DNA of 64,000 nucleotides, taken from NCBI GenBank assembly GCA_017591395.1, contig WEDG01004938.1:62001-126000 (forward strand), read 5' to 3'. Each line of letters opens with the position of its first letter. The stretch's first letter is position 1. Origin of the DNA: Schistocephalus solidus. Taxonomy: Eukaryota; Platyhelminthes; Cestoda; Diphyllobothriidea; Diphyllobothriidae. The notes beneath the pieces are model-generated. The model saw only the letters and a program-made list of their open reading frames with translations, did no database searches and had not been told where the DNA came from. Of the stretch, positions 10,901 through 21,700 are shown piece after piece. The position numbers and the translations under genes are program-made.

Positions 10901-12200
10901 CAACGAAGAGGAGAGCAATATCATTTGTGAAAATCAGGTCTAAAATATGCTTGTCTCTCGTTGAAGAACGGACAAGCTGGGACCAATTATAAAAATTAAT
11001 GGTATTGAGGAAAGGCTGAAATCCGGGTAAACAAACGTTTAAAATCCAGTCAATTTCAGGAAAATTAAAATCCCCAGCGATTATTTTAATGTTAAAATTG
11101 AACTCCGAAACCAATTTAAAAATTTAACAAAGTTTGGCATAATCATCGGATGATAAATTAGGTGGGTCGTAAATACATCCGAGAATCACCTTTTGCAGGG
11201 GCGACGGGATAATGGATGCGAAGCAGTAATTACCAGAGAGTGATGCAACATCTAGATCGAACGGAAAGTGCTTAAATGAAGCTTTAATATAGAAAAGACA
11301 ACCACCACCACGCTTGCTAATGCGGTCCTGAGGGTAGAGATCATACTGGTCTATGACAAGCAAAGAGTCGGAAATTCAAAGATGGGTCCAAGATTCAGTT
11401 GCACACAAAACATCGGACATTAACTCGAAAGCAATGGCTCTCAGTTGGGCCATCTTATTTATAACAGATCTAGCATTAATCAATATGACATCTAGCGTAG
11501 TTCAAGTATTTAAACTAGGGTTATCATTATTTATAAAAATGGAAGACTTGGTGGTGGGGAAGTCAACTGTAGATAGGAAGGTGAAGGCGGAAAGTAAAAT
11601 TGCTGCTGTCTACAATAAGCTAATCTGCTTCTGCTAACTAAATTAGGATTATTGTTAAAAAAATATTTGGGTGGTATCCATTGAGAAAAAGGCTGTTTCT
11701 GCGTAAGCGAAAATAGGAGTCCTTAAAATAGGATTTTGAGGAATATTGGAATAATATGGGGGTGAATAAGATTTGAAAGTGGAACAAATTGTTGTGGAAA
11801 ACTGTTACCGAGGGAGGTAGAGTTAATACATTGGGGAGCCTGAGAAGTTGTTTGGTTGGGGAAATTGCAAAGGAAATTTTGGCTATGTATGGTAGATGCT
11901 GGATGGTAAGGGGGTTTCCCAACTTTAATGTCGTTTTTCTTTTTGGAACTTAAGTTAGGAGCATACTTAGACTTGCCCAGGTTATTGATAAGTTTAGTAG
12001 ATTGAACAGCTGAGACCGGCGGGGATAGCGTGGAATGGGAAAGAGGCGGAATTGACCGAGTTTTTTGGACTTAGTCAACAGTAGGAATACAAGGAAAACT
12101 TCTTTGAAATGGAGAAGGAAATAATGTCAAAAAGCTGAGCAGCTTTGGCCCTAATTATATCGGCGTAAGACGAAAGATTTAATTCATTGGTGAGGCATCA
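7958..12200 (-). mobile_element. CR1-like LINE A, nearly complete ORF2, decayed
   Basis: Reading leftward, a 5' region without clear homology (12,200-11,640) is followed by an APE endonuclease with an RGGGCLFYIKASF block (about 11,330-11,280), AGDFNFPEIDW (about 11,050), LIFTND (about 10,950) and QSDHTLIH (about 10,880). The polymerase follows: DGIPNSVIK (about 10,170), SIILPVFK (about 10,060), DLSKAFDKVPHRR (about 9,800), YADDLKC with both aspartates intact (about 9,540), then WNNLPLEIR and FKNKLRK (about 8,870-8,810). A 3' tail ends at 7,958-8,010 in a TTATTATTATTA run preceded by GGGCCCTCTGGGCCTTAAATA, a typical LINE 3' end. Several stops and frameshifts make it inactive. Part of the tail (8,160-8,290) matches repeat X. 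Confidence 0.8.
8160..8290 (-). repeat. Partial copy of repeat X within the LINE A 3' tail
   Basis: The reverse complement has AAGCAGTTTTTTCTCCTA, then about 50 divergent bases, then GGAGTTTTTTTACT and TTTTCTAGTTCAC, in the same order and spacing as the centre of repeat X. Either repeat X shares its centre with LINE 3' tails or a fragment was captured. Confidence 0.5.
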
Positions 12201-12249
12201 GCCCAAATCCATGCTGGAGGAACGATCAGTCATAGGGCAACCTTGAAAA

Positions 12250-13850
12250 ATAAGAGATTACGGCAGCCTTTCAGGACCAAAACTCATGTAGCGACACGTA
12301 GAAGTTGAAAACTCCATTAACCATGTGGAGCTCCACGCCGTAAGAGCGTCTAAGTTCGAATTAAATTGTTCTGGGCATCGGTCAACCGTAGAGTTAGCGA
12401 AGGAATACACACATTTGAGGTCATTAGCATAAATATAAGATTGAGAATGTTTAACTATCGATGAAGGTTCATTTATATTATGAAAGAACAACAAAGGACC
12501 TAACATGGTACATTGATGGACACCATTAAGAATTGGGGACTCCAATAAAACGTTTTTTTGATCAAATAAATATGATCTTATAAAGTCAGTAAGGGGACTT
12601 CGAAATCATATTGCCTTTATCGATGCCTCAATAAAATAAAAATAGATAACTACTACAGATAGATGATCACTATGAAGAGAGGTTAGTAGATTAAGAAAAG
12701 ACATGTGGCAGGTTTCACAAGAGTGGTCTGGTAAAAAGCCATGTTGGGACTTAAGAATTTGATGAGTTGTGCAAAAATCCATGATTTGCTTTGCGATTTG
12801 TTTTTAAAAAAGCTTAGCAAGAGAGAAAGTTTTATGGAAACCACGATAGTTATGGATGTCAAAGGGGCAACCAGATTTAAAAACTGGAATTATAATAGAT
12901 GTTTTCGAACAACCGGGGAAGAAACCGCTTTCGAGAAATAATGCGATTATTTGCTCAGCAAATGTGAAATCTCTTGGCTTTTTAATAAGTGAGTTTGGAA
13001 TGTTATCAGTTCCAATCGAGTATGAATTTTCAGGCAAGCTATTTCATTAAGAATACTTAAAGGCGAGAAATTTATGGTTGTTAGATGTGAATTTGAAATC
13101 GAAAGCAGAGGAATTGAGCGAGTGAGGCTAGTTTTGATTGTAAAGTGCTTGGTAAAAATGAATTTAACGATTCTGCTTTGCCCAAGTCATCTGTAACGAA
13201 AATTTGTTATAGTAAAGTAAAGGCGGACTGACATTCAGACACTTAGCCGACGACCGAAAATGAAAGACTTGAGCAACAGATTCGGAAGAATTGGCATCAC
13301 TTTTTACTCGAGACTCCCTATGCCTATCTCGCATGAGCCTAAGTTCCAAATCTAATTCAAATATTTGTGCTAGCTGTAAGTGAACTGAACAAGAGCTTTT
13401 AGATGGATCGTTAAGTTGCTTTCGTAATTGTTTAAGTCTGTTAAGGAGAAAGTGTGGAACAGTAGAGGAGGCTGTATTTGAATTAAAAATCTCAAGCGGA
13501 ATAAAAGACGGGATTTTTTCTGTAAGGCTTTGCAGTAGCTGATGGAAAAAGCGTAGATCATTGATTGAAAATATGCTCTGCCAATCTAGATTGCTTGCGA
13601 AATTATATATTAATTCATGGTCTCCGTTAGCAAAGCGAGGTTATTGCATTTTAACTAAGGTTTTGTAGAAAGGGATACTAGGAAAAACAGTGAATTAGTG
13701 CGTGATCAATTTTGAATAGAGCACGATGGAAATTCATTAAAAGAGAGTGGAAATCAATTGTAAAAATTAAAACTTAAATGATGTCATTTCTAGTCACTGA
13801 AATAACCAGTTGGGATGTGTTTAAAAAGTTAATAGTATCGTCAAATTTCT
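12250..13850 (-). mobile_element. CR1-like LINE B, 5' portion
   Basis: The - strand carries an endonuclease end (FDDTINFLNTSQLVISVTRN, about 13,850-13,780; HALIHCF, about 13,700), the linker (RDRHRESRVKSDANSSESVA, about 13,330-13,270), and the polymerase start TDNIPNSLIK (about 13,010), SIIIPVFKSG (about 12,890), GPLLFFHNINE and YANDLKCVYSF (about 12,440-12,410). The second base of YADD is changed to Asn, so the catalytic pair is lost. Coding stops at FGPERLP near 12,255, where the 5' side of LINE A starts. The C-terminal remainder is at 7,440-7,957, with about 110 bases missing at the join compared with LINE A. Confidence 0.75.
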
Positions 13851-13864
13851 GAAGTTTTCGCGGA

Positions 13865-14165
13865 GAGTTTTGTTGTCGGAAACTATAAGAACTTCTTTTA
13901 CGTAAAAACGTTTTACACCAAGCTGTCGGTTTTCTCTGTTCCTTCGATACACTTTGATTGTGGGTCATACACTTTCGCTTTTTTAAACAATGCCACACAG
14001 CCAGGTTTTGGTTACTACTATCGCATCCGGAGACAGTTCGGACTGATTCAATTCAATTAAATTTATTGAGGGAAATAGGCATGTTCCTTTGAGTTCCCTA
14101 TTTGTGATGTGAAATTTAGTGCGGTATACAGAGAAACCATATCGGTTGCGAAAGGTCAAAGGCAA
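13865..14165 (-). mobile_element. LINE endonuclease N-terminal fragment
   Basis: The - strand reads NQSELSPDAIVVTKTWL (about 14,050-13,990), then YRRNRENRQLGV and FYVKEVL (about 13,950-13,890). These are the N-terminal blocks of an APE-type LINE endonuclease; active relatives have ALTETWL followed by RRDRENRxGGGVALYVK. It is a short piece lodged between LINE B and the RT tail at 14,215-15,030, and may be the 5' end of LINE B or a separate fragment. Confidence 0.55.
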
Positions 14166-14199
14166 TCATAAAATAAGACATGTTGGGTGAGTTAAGAGG

Positions 14200-15035
14200 G
14201 TTAAGATAAATTCCTTATCGCTCCGGCTTGTTTTGGAATATAAATCTCTCGAGGTTCCTTTTAAAGTTTTCCAGCGTTGGTAACATCACAACGTAGAAAG
14301 GGAGGACATTCCATGGTTTAACCCCTCTGACAAATAATGAGAACTTGAGCACATCCAATCTCGCCTGCTGGACGCGCAGTTTTAATGGGTGACCTCGGAG
14401 ATGGGTTGTGACAGCAAACTCAAAAAAGTCCGAGAATTTCAGGCAACAATCCAATCCCTTCACATTGCGGAATGTCTGCAGGAGATCACCACGAATTTGC
14501 CTATAACTAAAAGGAAACAGATTAAGACTCGTTAGGCGGGTTGGATTTGACAGAGAGCTTTGACTCCAAACCGTTTTGGTGGCTTGCCTTTGTGTTATTT
14601 CGAGACAGTTCTGATGAAGAACTGTCCGGGGTCCCCAGGTTTGTACAGCATATTCAAAATGCGGCCTGAAGAATGTTCCAAAATCTTAGCGCAGAGATGT
14701 TCGTTGAAATCAAAAGTCTCATCTGATAGTATGCGACATAACCATTGCGCTCCTCGCCATTTTTGAGCAGTGAGAGGATAGTTTTAAGGTTGTGGTCGTC
14801 AGCACACCGAGGTCCTTTTGGGTTTCCACGTCTTTTAAGGCTTTACCATTGAGAAAGCAGCTTCTACTATTGGCAGATCCGGATGGGTTGCCTAAGCGAA
14901 TTATTGTAAACTTATTGAAGTTGAACCGCAAAAGCCAATTATTCGACCACTTCTCCAACCGTGTAAAATTGATCTTCGTCGGCTTCAAAACGCTTTGTGC
15001 ATGTCTGCTGAACATTATAGTGCCTGCCATAAGTT
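14200..15035 (-). mobile_element. CR1-like LINE E, RT C-terminal end
   Basis: Two adjoining - strand frames give LEKWSNNWLLRFNFNK, LGNPSGSANSRSCFLNGKAL, LKDVETQKDLGVLTT (15,000-14,790), then GLDCCLKFSDFFEF, HLRGHPLKLRVQQARLDV and LPTLENFKRNLERFIF (14,463-14,215). This is the end of a CR1-like ORF2 from just after the polymerase centre to the stop. The part between the two frames is broken but present. The upstream RT core is missing, as expected for a 5'-truncated insertion. It is the same family as LINE D, which lacks this very end. Confidence 0.8.
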
Positions 15036-16698
15036 AAACATAAGTGCATGTTCTTAGAGATGGATAGTTAGACATGCAGTGATTTGCGAAATATCGGATA
15101 AATCCAACCGGATTTAGAAATCATTGAAATGTCCTTTGACCGCATAAATTATAACCTTGAACTAATTACTGCTACTCCCGTTACCAACACGCGATCGCCT
15201 TACGGCGCGTGTAAGGAGTCACTTCTTCCCCACTATTGTAGCGTGAATTTGTGCGCAATTACAACATGCGTTATAGGCATCTCAACCGACTAATTAATTT
15301 ATATTTGGAGGGTTCTTTTATTTCGCATATTCCAAGCATCAAATTTGATAATTTTTCAAGTTGGGTTCTGTCTACTGACAGACGAAATTAACAAAATCTC
15401 TTTTTCAAATGGGATATATATGAAACCAAAATATTTCCGGCTACAAGTAAACAAATTTAAATCAGGCGAATATTTTTAGCTTACTGACGCTCACTTTCTG
15501 GCTAAAAGGATGGATAGCCCATGAGCTACGCAAGATTTATAGTTACTTAGCCCGCACATCTTTTCCACGATGAGCAAGTCAGCCGAAACCGTTTACGGTT
15601 TAGCTGTCTTGAAACGCAAAAGGATTATAAGTTTTTCGCACTTAGAATAACTTTATCATGTCAAGAAGGCAGAGGTCAATGTATGCATCCTTTGTTCATT
15701 GGTATAGCGTTACCGCTTTATATACATTCACTCTATAATAGTTGCGAAGCTTTTGGTAATAAAATAATAGTGGATCAGAATTCACGGCCACGACCATGTG
15801 TTTTAGCTAAATTGCAGAGGGTGTGGTTACCACAGTCGAAATAGAGTGATAAATACTAATTTCTCCCACACTTTCGACTCATTATTTCGAGGCACCCAAA
15901 TGATTATCTAAGTGTGTTGAAGAAACTTGACTAATTACTATAGATGCGATTCTGCTGATTTTAGGAAAATATTCAAAAACGGTGTTGAACTGATCTAAAC
16001 ATTGGTGCTTGGAAATTCTGGACGCTAAAGATAAAAATAGGCCCAAGGAGAGTTTGACAAGACTACATATTATAAATTTCTAAGAGAGCCGTTCAAAGAG
16101 GGAAAAATCACCACTTTGGTTAACCTTTCAGAAGCCTTTCCAAACATACGAATAAAACATAAATGGGGTTATACAAGGTTCGCGATTTCGAAGGAAATGG
16201 CATTGATCTAAATCTCTTAACGCTTCTACTTCAACCGTTAGGAGTTTCTATTTGATTTTAAATAGGCGTAATCAGCACCTTCAAAGAGTGTTTTCTTCAG
16301 TAAGTCAGCAAACATAAGTATCCTTAGGTCATAATATCTTTTTTTCGATTCATTAAATGTCTGCACTCATTGTTGATGATATGTTTCAATGACATTCTTA
16401 CCGCATTCATAATTATTATAATCATCTAAACATATGTATGAGTGTCAGTTGGATTTGAATACACTACTATCTACGCTGTCCCCAATCAAATTCAGTTTGA
16501 TTGCTGATATAAAAATTCGATAATATGAATGATAAGATTGCAAGAATAAAACGAACTTTGATTGACAATATTTGTTCGCTATTTAAAATACCCAAAGAAT
16601 CATTGACTACAACTGGATGGATAACGGATAGCATTTCATAACGTCGCAATTACATCTCTCATTATTTCAATGATGGAAAAAACTATCTTAATCTTACA
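15036..16698. other. No recognised feature
   Basis: A/T-rich intergenic DNA. Short frames only, none with recognisable motifs. Weak LINE-like words were looked for and not found. Confidence 0.4.
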
Positions 16699-17210
16699 CA
16701 GAGGTTGGCAAACTCCAGCCTTTAGGCCAGATAATGCCTAGCTGGTATTCCAGTCCGGCCTAGTGCCCCACTAGTTAATTGAGGTTGATTGAGCTGCAGA
16801 CTTCAGACGTTCTCTTGTCCAAGTTTAATTCTTGCACTACTCTAATTGAATTCTACAGTCAGTTGCCTCATGCTCCGTTTCCAATGTTGTAAGCCCGTGC
16901 CAAGCGTGTGATTGCAAAGTTTGTCAGCAATTTTTCGTGCAAGCAGCTGTTCTCCAAAATGAAGTTAAGTTAGAACAAGCTGCGCTCTCGGCTCACTGAC
17001 AATCGCCTTAATCACATTCTGTTGGTGAACTCCTCATCATTGGAACCTGATATTTTATCTGTCTCTAAGAGCATAAACCTTGTGTTCCGGTCAATCGTAC
17101 TTTATTTTTGAATAATAAACGTTTCCTTGGGCACCTTGTTACTTCTGGCCTAGTATGTCTTCTTGACCTCCTGAAATGGTCTAGTAGTTCGAAAAGTTTG
17201 CCAACCCCTG
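16699..17210 (+). mobile_element. Short hAT-family DNA transposon (internally deleted)
   Basis: The ends form an inverted repeat: CAGAGGTTGGCAAACTCC at the left and, reverse-complemented, CAGGGGTTGGCAAACTTTTC at the right. This is the CA-RRGGTTGGCAAACT type of many hAT elements. An imperfect 8-bp target duplication flanks it: ATCTTACA at 16,691-16,698 and ATCTAAGA at 17,211-17,218, close to the hAT preference nTCTAGAn. Inside, at about 16,960-17,100 on the + strand, are words such as NKLRSRLTDNRLNHILLVNSSSLEPDI, the tail of the hAT dimerisation domain (given here only as key blocks SRLTDNRLNHIL and LEPDI). The rest of the transposase is missing, so mobility would require an enzyme supplied from elsewhere. 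Confidence 0.8.
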
Positions 17211-17218
17211 ATCTAAGA

Positions 17219-18633
17219 CGTCCATGTTTATATGTTTAACATGCCTAGCGTTATAAAAATCAGTCTAAACATTAAAGATGACCATCTAGAAGTAGTATAA
17301 TCAAATTCTTGCTTTTGTCGGAAATTCTGATAAAGTCATGCCTGCAGATCTGTGCAGTTTCCAACAGAGACCTTCGATCAAGCACAGCTACGTTGAGACA
17401 GGTTTTGTCGTAAAAATATTGTTGTCGAATATAAAATTGCTAATGAGGGATATAAATTGTAACTTGCGCAGGGAAAGGTACTCTAAGTATTAAGACAGAT
17501 ACATTAAGTGATTGCGGACATATTTTTTGATAATTAAGATGGCGTACAGTGTTATTGTATCTTTTCTTTAAACAGCAATAGAAATTATTTCGAACGTCAT
17601 TTTCTGAATATGGCCTAGCCTTCTATCTAGATGTCTTAATTATTTGTGAGCACTTCGTGCAGAAAAAGCATAAAATTTAAAGTAAGTTTTACCAAAATTA
17701 TCATGGAAACAGAAATAGGAAAAGTAATCATCCTCCGGGCTATCTGATGCGTTTGCGAGCATTTTTAAAAATATTGTGTTATTTTCTGCATGATGTTTGG
17801 AGAAAATCAAGAAAACCATTTAAGGGATTGACAAAGTACGGGGAGACTAAGTTACTATTTCAGTATTGGATTTTTTGGCTCCATAAAAAGTGACATCTTG
17901 TCTATTATTGGGCCAATGAATACTAGTACTCTTTTTTTCTGATTACTTTCAAAAATAAAATTAACTTATCTGAAGTAATTCCCCGAGACACATGTGGTCT
18001 GCTAGTACACCATAAGTAAATTTACGCGCTCTGGTATCTTAGACTGGGGTCTAAAACTCATCACTTTTAAGGAAAATTTTATTTTTATCCACTCCTTTGA
18101 AAAGAATAAATTGTCTGCGTGCGTACACTAATTTATAGAAAGAATCGAGAGGATCATATATCGTGGTCTTATTCTTGGGAAATGGATTTTAATTAAACAA
18201 TTCTGTAGCTTTTCAAGAAGGCTTATACATTTGACGATTTTTTAGAGCCCTTTGAAATTATCTGTACAGCCAATTCTGGTTATAAAACACCCCAGTAATT
18301 CCGCCAAGCACGGTCTTCTCAGTAAGCAAGCGAAGATTGCGCAGAACACACTGGAAATCTTTATTGTTACCATTCGGTACTCATGTCTTGTTTACAATAA
18401 AGCGTATATATGCACTTGACTTTAACTTTTCATCCAAATTTCATGATTACCTACTCTAATAGCTTTGGCTTCCACTCTTTCGATGCAAAACTATCCAGAT
18501 TTTAAATTATACTATGAAAATCCATTAAACTTTCCTCAAGGTCCCGGAGCAATTTTTCAGTGCCTTTTTTGTGTAATTTTGCATATGCAATCGGTATTAG
18601 TACTAAAACCCGAAATCACACGACTGAGTATGA
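17219..18633. other. Upstream region of DNAI3, nothing recognised
   Basis: A/T-rich sequence with no repeat or exon that could be named. It should hold the promoter of DNAI3 and any 5' non-coding exon, but no TATA box or initiator could be singled out. Confidence 0.3.
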
Positions 18634-18661
18634 TACAAATTTGTTTCAGAACACTCAACTT
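18634..18661 (+). promoter_or_regulatory. Splice acceptor directly upstream of the DNAI3 start codon
   Basis: The sequence ACAAATTTGTTTCAG ends at 18,649, only 12 bases before ATG 18,662. A pyrimidine-rich acceptor so close to the start, with no clear upstream exon, suits either spliced-leader trans-splicing, known in tapeworms, or an intron in the 5' leader. Confidence 0.5.
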
Positions 18662-18769
18662 ATGGATAATACAAATCAGTCAGCTAAAGCTGATAAAAAG
18701 TCAGCCAAATCCGACACTGTTGATGCTAAGGGAAAAAATCGGAAGGTCAGCAAAGTTGCTGGAAAACAG
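18662..18769 (+). CDS. DNAI3: DNAI3 exon 1
   Basis: Encodes 36 residues, rich in Lys, Ser and Ala (starting MDNTNQSAKADKKSAKS), comparable to the basic N-terminus of WDR63 proteins. It ends at CAG before GCAAGT, a GC-type donor. Using the GT four bases further on would put exon 2 out of frame and reach a stop within about 12 codons. Confidence 0.7.
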
Positions 18770-21700
18770 GCAAGTTTATTTATATGAAATAACTTCGAAA
18801 ATATTTAAGTCTCCCTCGAAAATCGAAGTTTTATCCGCGGTTAACAAACCTGAGATTCCAGAAGAGCCCATCCCATCCCTATATCATCATGAAGTTATTG
18901 CTAACTACATGCTTCAAGAGAGCCTACCCGAAGATGAAGCTATGGCCTTTACGTTGACTGAGGAACAGCAGGTCGCCCTATTCGGCATTCCGACGCTTTT
19001 AAGTCTGAAGAAGGAGGAAGCCCCTGGCGACAGAGGTATCGATGCTCCACCCTCACCGCCAACCTACAGTGGCCTTTCTCGTGACAAGATTGAACTTCTT
19101 GGCGTGTTGGACAACGATCTGACGGATCAGAATTTAGATGCCCTAAGAGAAAAAGTCAACGACTACCCCGGCAACTGTCTAACATTTATCGCTGATCCAG
19201 GTCAAAAGTTTGGTGGTAACTTCCTGCTAATTTTGTCGCAGGAGCTGGACAATCAGTTTCGCATTGAAAAACTCGAGGTTGTTCCCACTGCAACCGAAAT
19301 TGAGGATGTAATGGAAGAGGCAAATGACTCTGTTGCCTACATAGGGGCTCGAGAGGACAAACCTTGGGTGAGTCAGGGCTCGGACAGGGAGATTATCCAA
19401 GCGAGTTTTGTTGAGACAAGACCACGTGTGGTGACAAACTATGAGCGCCCGAGACGCGAGTTCTGTGCCCCGAGTGCGTTGGTAAATTTGAATGCAAAGC
19501 ACATATATAACGAAGTCAAACCCTACGAAGACAAGAGCTTTGAGGTTCCTATTCTTGAACTGGAGCGAGGAGTTTGCTGCACAAATCTATCTTCTGAGCG
19601 TTATACTAACACCGAGTGGCGCTATCCGCGCAATCAGGTCGTCCAGTACGAGGCAAGAGCGATGGGTCCAGATGACTTGCAGACGTATACTGGTGTGCAG
19701 ACACCACTAAAGGGCATCGGAAACCTCTTACCAATATTTGAACAGGGCCTAAAGCAGAACCTCATGTATGATTTTCTCTTCGATGACTACATTAACTTGG
19801 CTCTGGGCGACGATACCTACGACAATAAGTCGGGAAACACCTTCAAAGAGGTTATATCTTTCACAGACTTAAAATTCAGCAAGGACAAGGCAGTCACTCA
19901 TATTGAATGGCACCCAACGATCGAAGGTCTCGTGGCAATGTCGGTGGGAGAGAGGTTAACCTACGACGCCCGGATTGAGCAGTGGTCACGGATTCTAACG
20001 ACACCCTCCTTCATCATAATTTGGAGTTTCTTCGAGCCCATACAGCCACAGCTCTTGCTTGAAGCACCCGAAGATATACTTTGCTTCCAGTTCTCACCGA
20101 CGGATCCTTTTATCATCGCTGGTGGCTGCTTTAACGGTGAAGTAATTTTGTGGGACATCTCAAGATATGAGAAAGACCTAAGTGATGTCATCGAAAAGGT
20201 TAAGAGCAAGACCAAAGTTCCACTTTTTCAATTTGATGAAAATGACGCATTGAAGGTGAATAATTGGATGCCTCTCATGTTCCATATTTTAAATCTTAAA
20301 CTTTTGGTTAAGCTTCGTTCCTCACTGCGCGACTGATTGTTATTCAATCCCGTCAACTTTCTTATATTTGGAAATAACGCCTGCCACAGATATTTATATT
20401 CATTTACCTGAGCTTGGTGTGAAAATTGTTACAAGTACGGGTTTTTCAAACCATATTAGAGCTTTAGTTAGTTTAAAAAAAATCGTTTGCAAACGGCTCG
20501 GTACTAAGTTTCCAAAATATCATAAGTTGAATGATGACAGGCGAGATAAGGAAAATAACCAGTTGTAATGTATTGGCCGTTATCTCGCATCGAGCAGCCC
20601 AGGAAAGCCATAGGTTTAATGTTAAATAATATATATTTCAGCCCACAACCCGGTGCCTGCTTCCAGCCTGATCTTAGAATCCTTAATTTGGCTGACATAT
20701 CCAAAATTCTCAAGGACAGAATACTGTTGAGACGTATTGGCCCAAAATGCAGTCAGTTATAGAAGATTTTGCCTAGCATGCTTGTGAAATGAAATACTTT
20801 TACTGGTGGCCATTGCGTCTGAAAAGAAGTTAGGGAAGCGCTTTCGAAAAATTACATGCAAACTTAACGTTTCTGGTTCCAGAATAATTTGATCTCTTTC
20901 TAATTACTTCTCTCAGAATGCTCACCCAATTGTGTCTTGCACGTAAATTTAGAGCCGTTAGTGACAGTCTCGTAGTGACTAGTGACGAATACCTGACGAC
21001 GACTAACAAGTTAGAAATAACCCTATCGATTTCCTTTTTTTTAGGTATACCAGACATATGTAGATTTCATGCAACAGTAACCGCATGGAGGACGTTGAAA
21101 GACGCACTTAGAGGTCAAACCCTTTGCGGTTTCAGCATGCAGTAATGGAAACATCGGTGAAAAACCTATCTGGACCTTCAGCTAGGGATAGTTCAACCAT
21201 TGGGTTTGACGAGGTCCACCGAGGGGCTTTAGATCAGGCTGAGCGCCGGTACGGTGATTGGTAAATGACTAAGTTTTTATTGATGGTAGACTTGCGTGGC
21301 ATTTTCCCTCACCCGTCAGAGACCAATGTCAAGATAGGGTCGAGAATACCGGAGGTGGGATTGGACGCAGGTGGATGGCATGGCGAAATCCGCACCTAAG
21401 CGCACCATCACGCTCGCTAATCCACGAAAGCACTTGTCTAGGATTTACCATAAAAACCAGAGGGTAGAGGCAGTGGCACAGATCACAGCTCTCCACTTTT
21501 ATGTTTGGTTGAGATTCTCATGGCCTGAACTAGTCTGTTTGTCATCACTTTTCCTATTTGAGCAGGGTAAGTGGGTGCTTGCGGGGCCTCTAACGTCTTC
21601 AGCTACTTATCGAATGGGTGCTTATGATGCCAGCCAGTAATTTCATTCCTTTCATTCTACTTAAATTTTCCCGACCTCATTAACAATGAAAAAATTCCGA

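Noticed and set aside
14608..14640. Hammerhead motif suggested by CTGATGAAGAAC
   Set aside because: No GAAA box or closing stem follows; the sequence is antisense LINE coding DNA.
18465..20336. A 623-codon frame starting at 18,465
   Set aside because: Its first 115 codons and its last 27 codons are leader or intron read through. The conserved WDR63 sequence begins after an acceptor at 18,810 and ends at a donor at 20,255.
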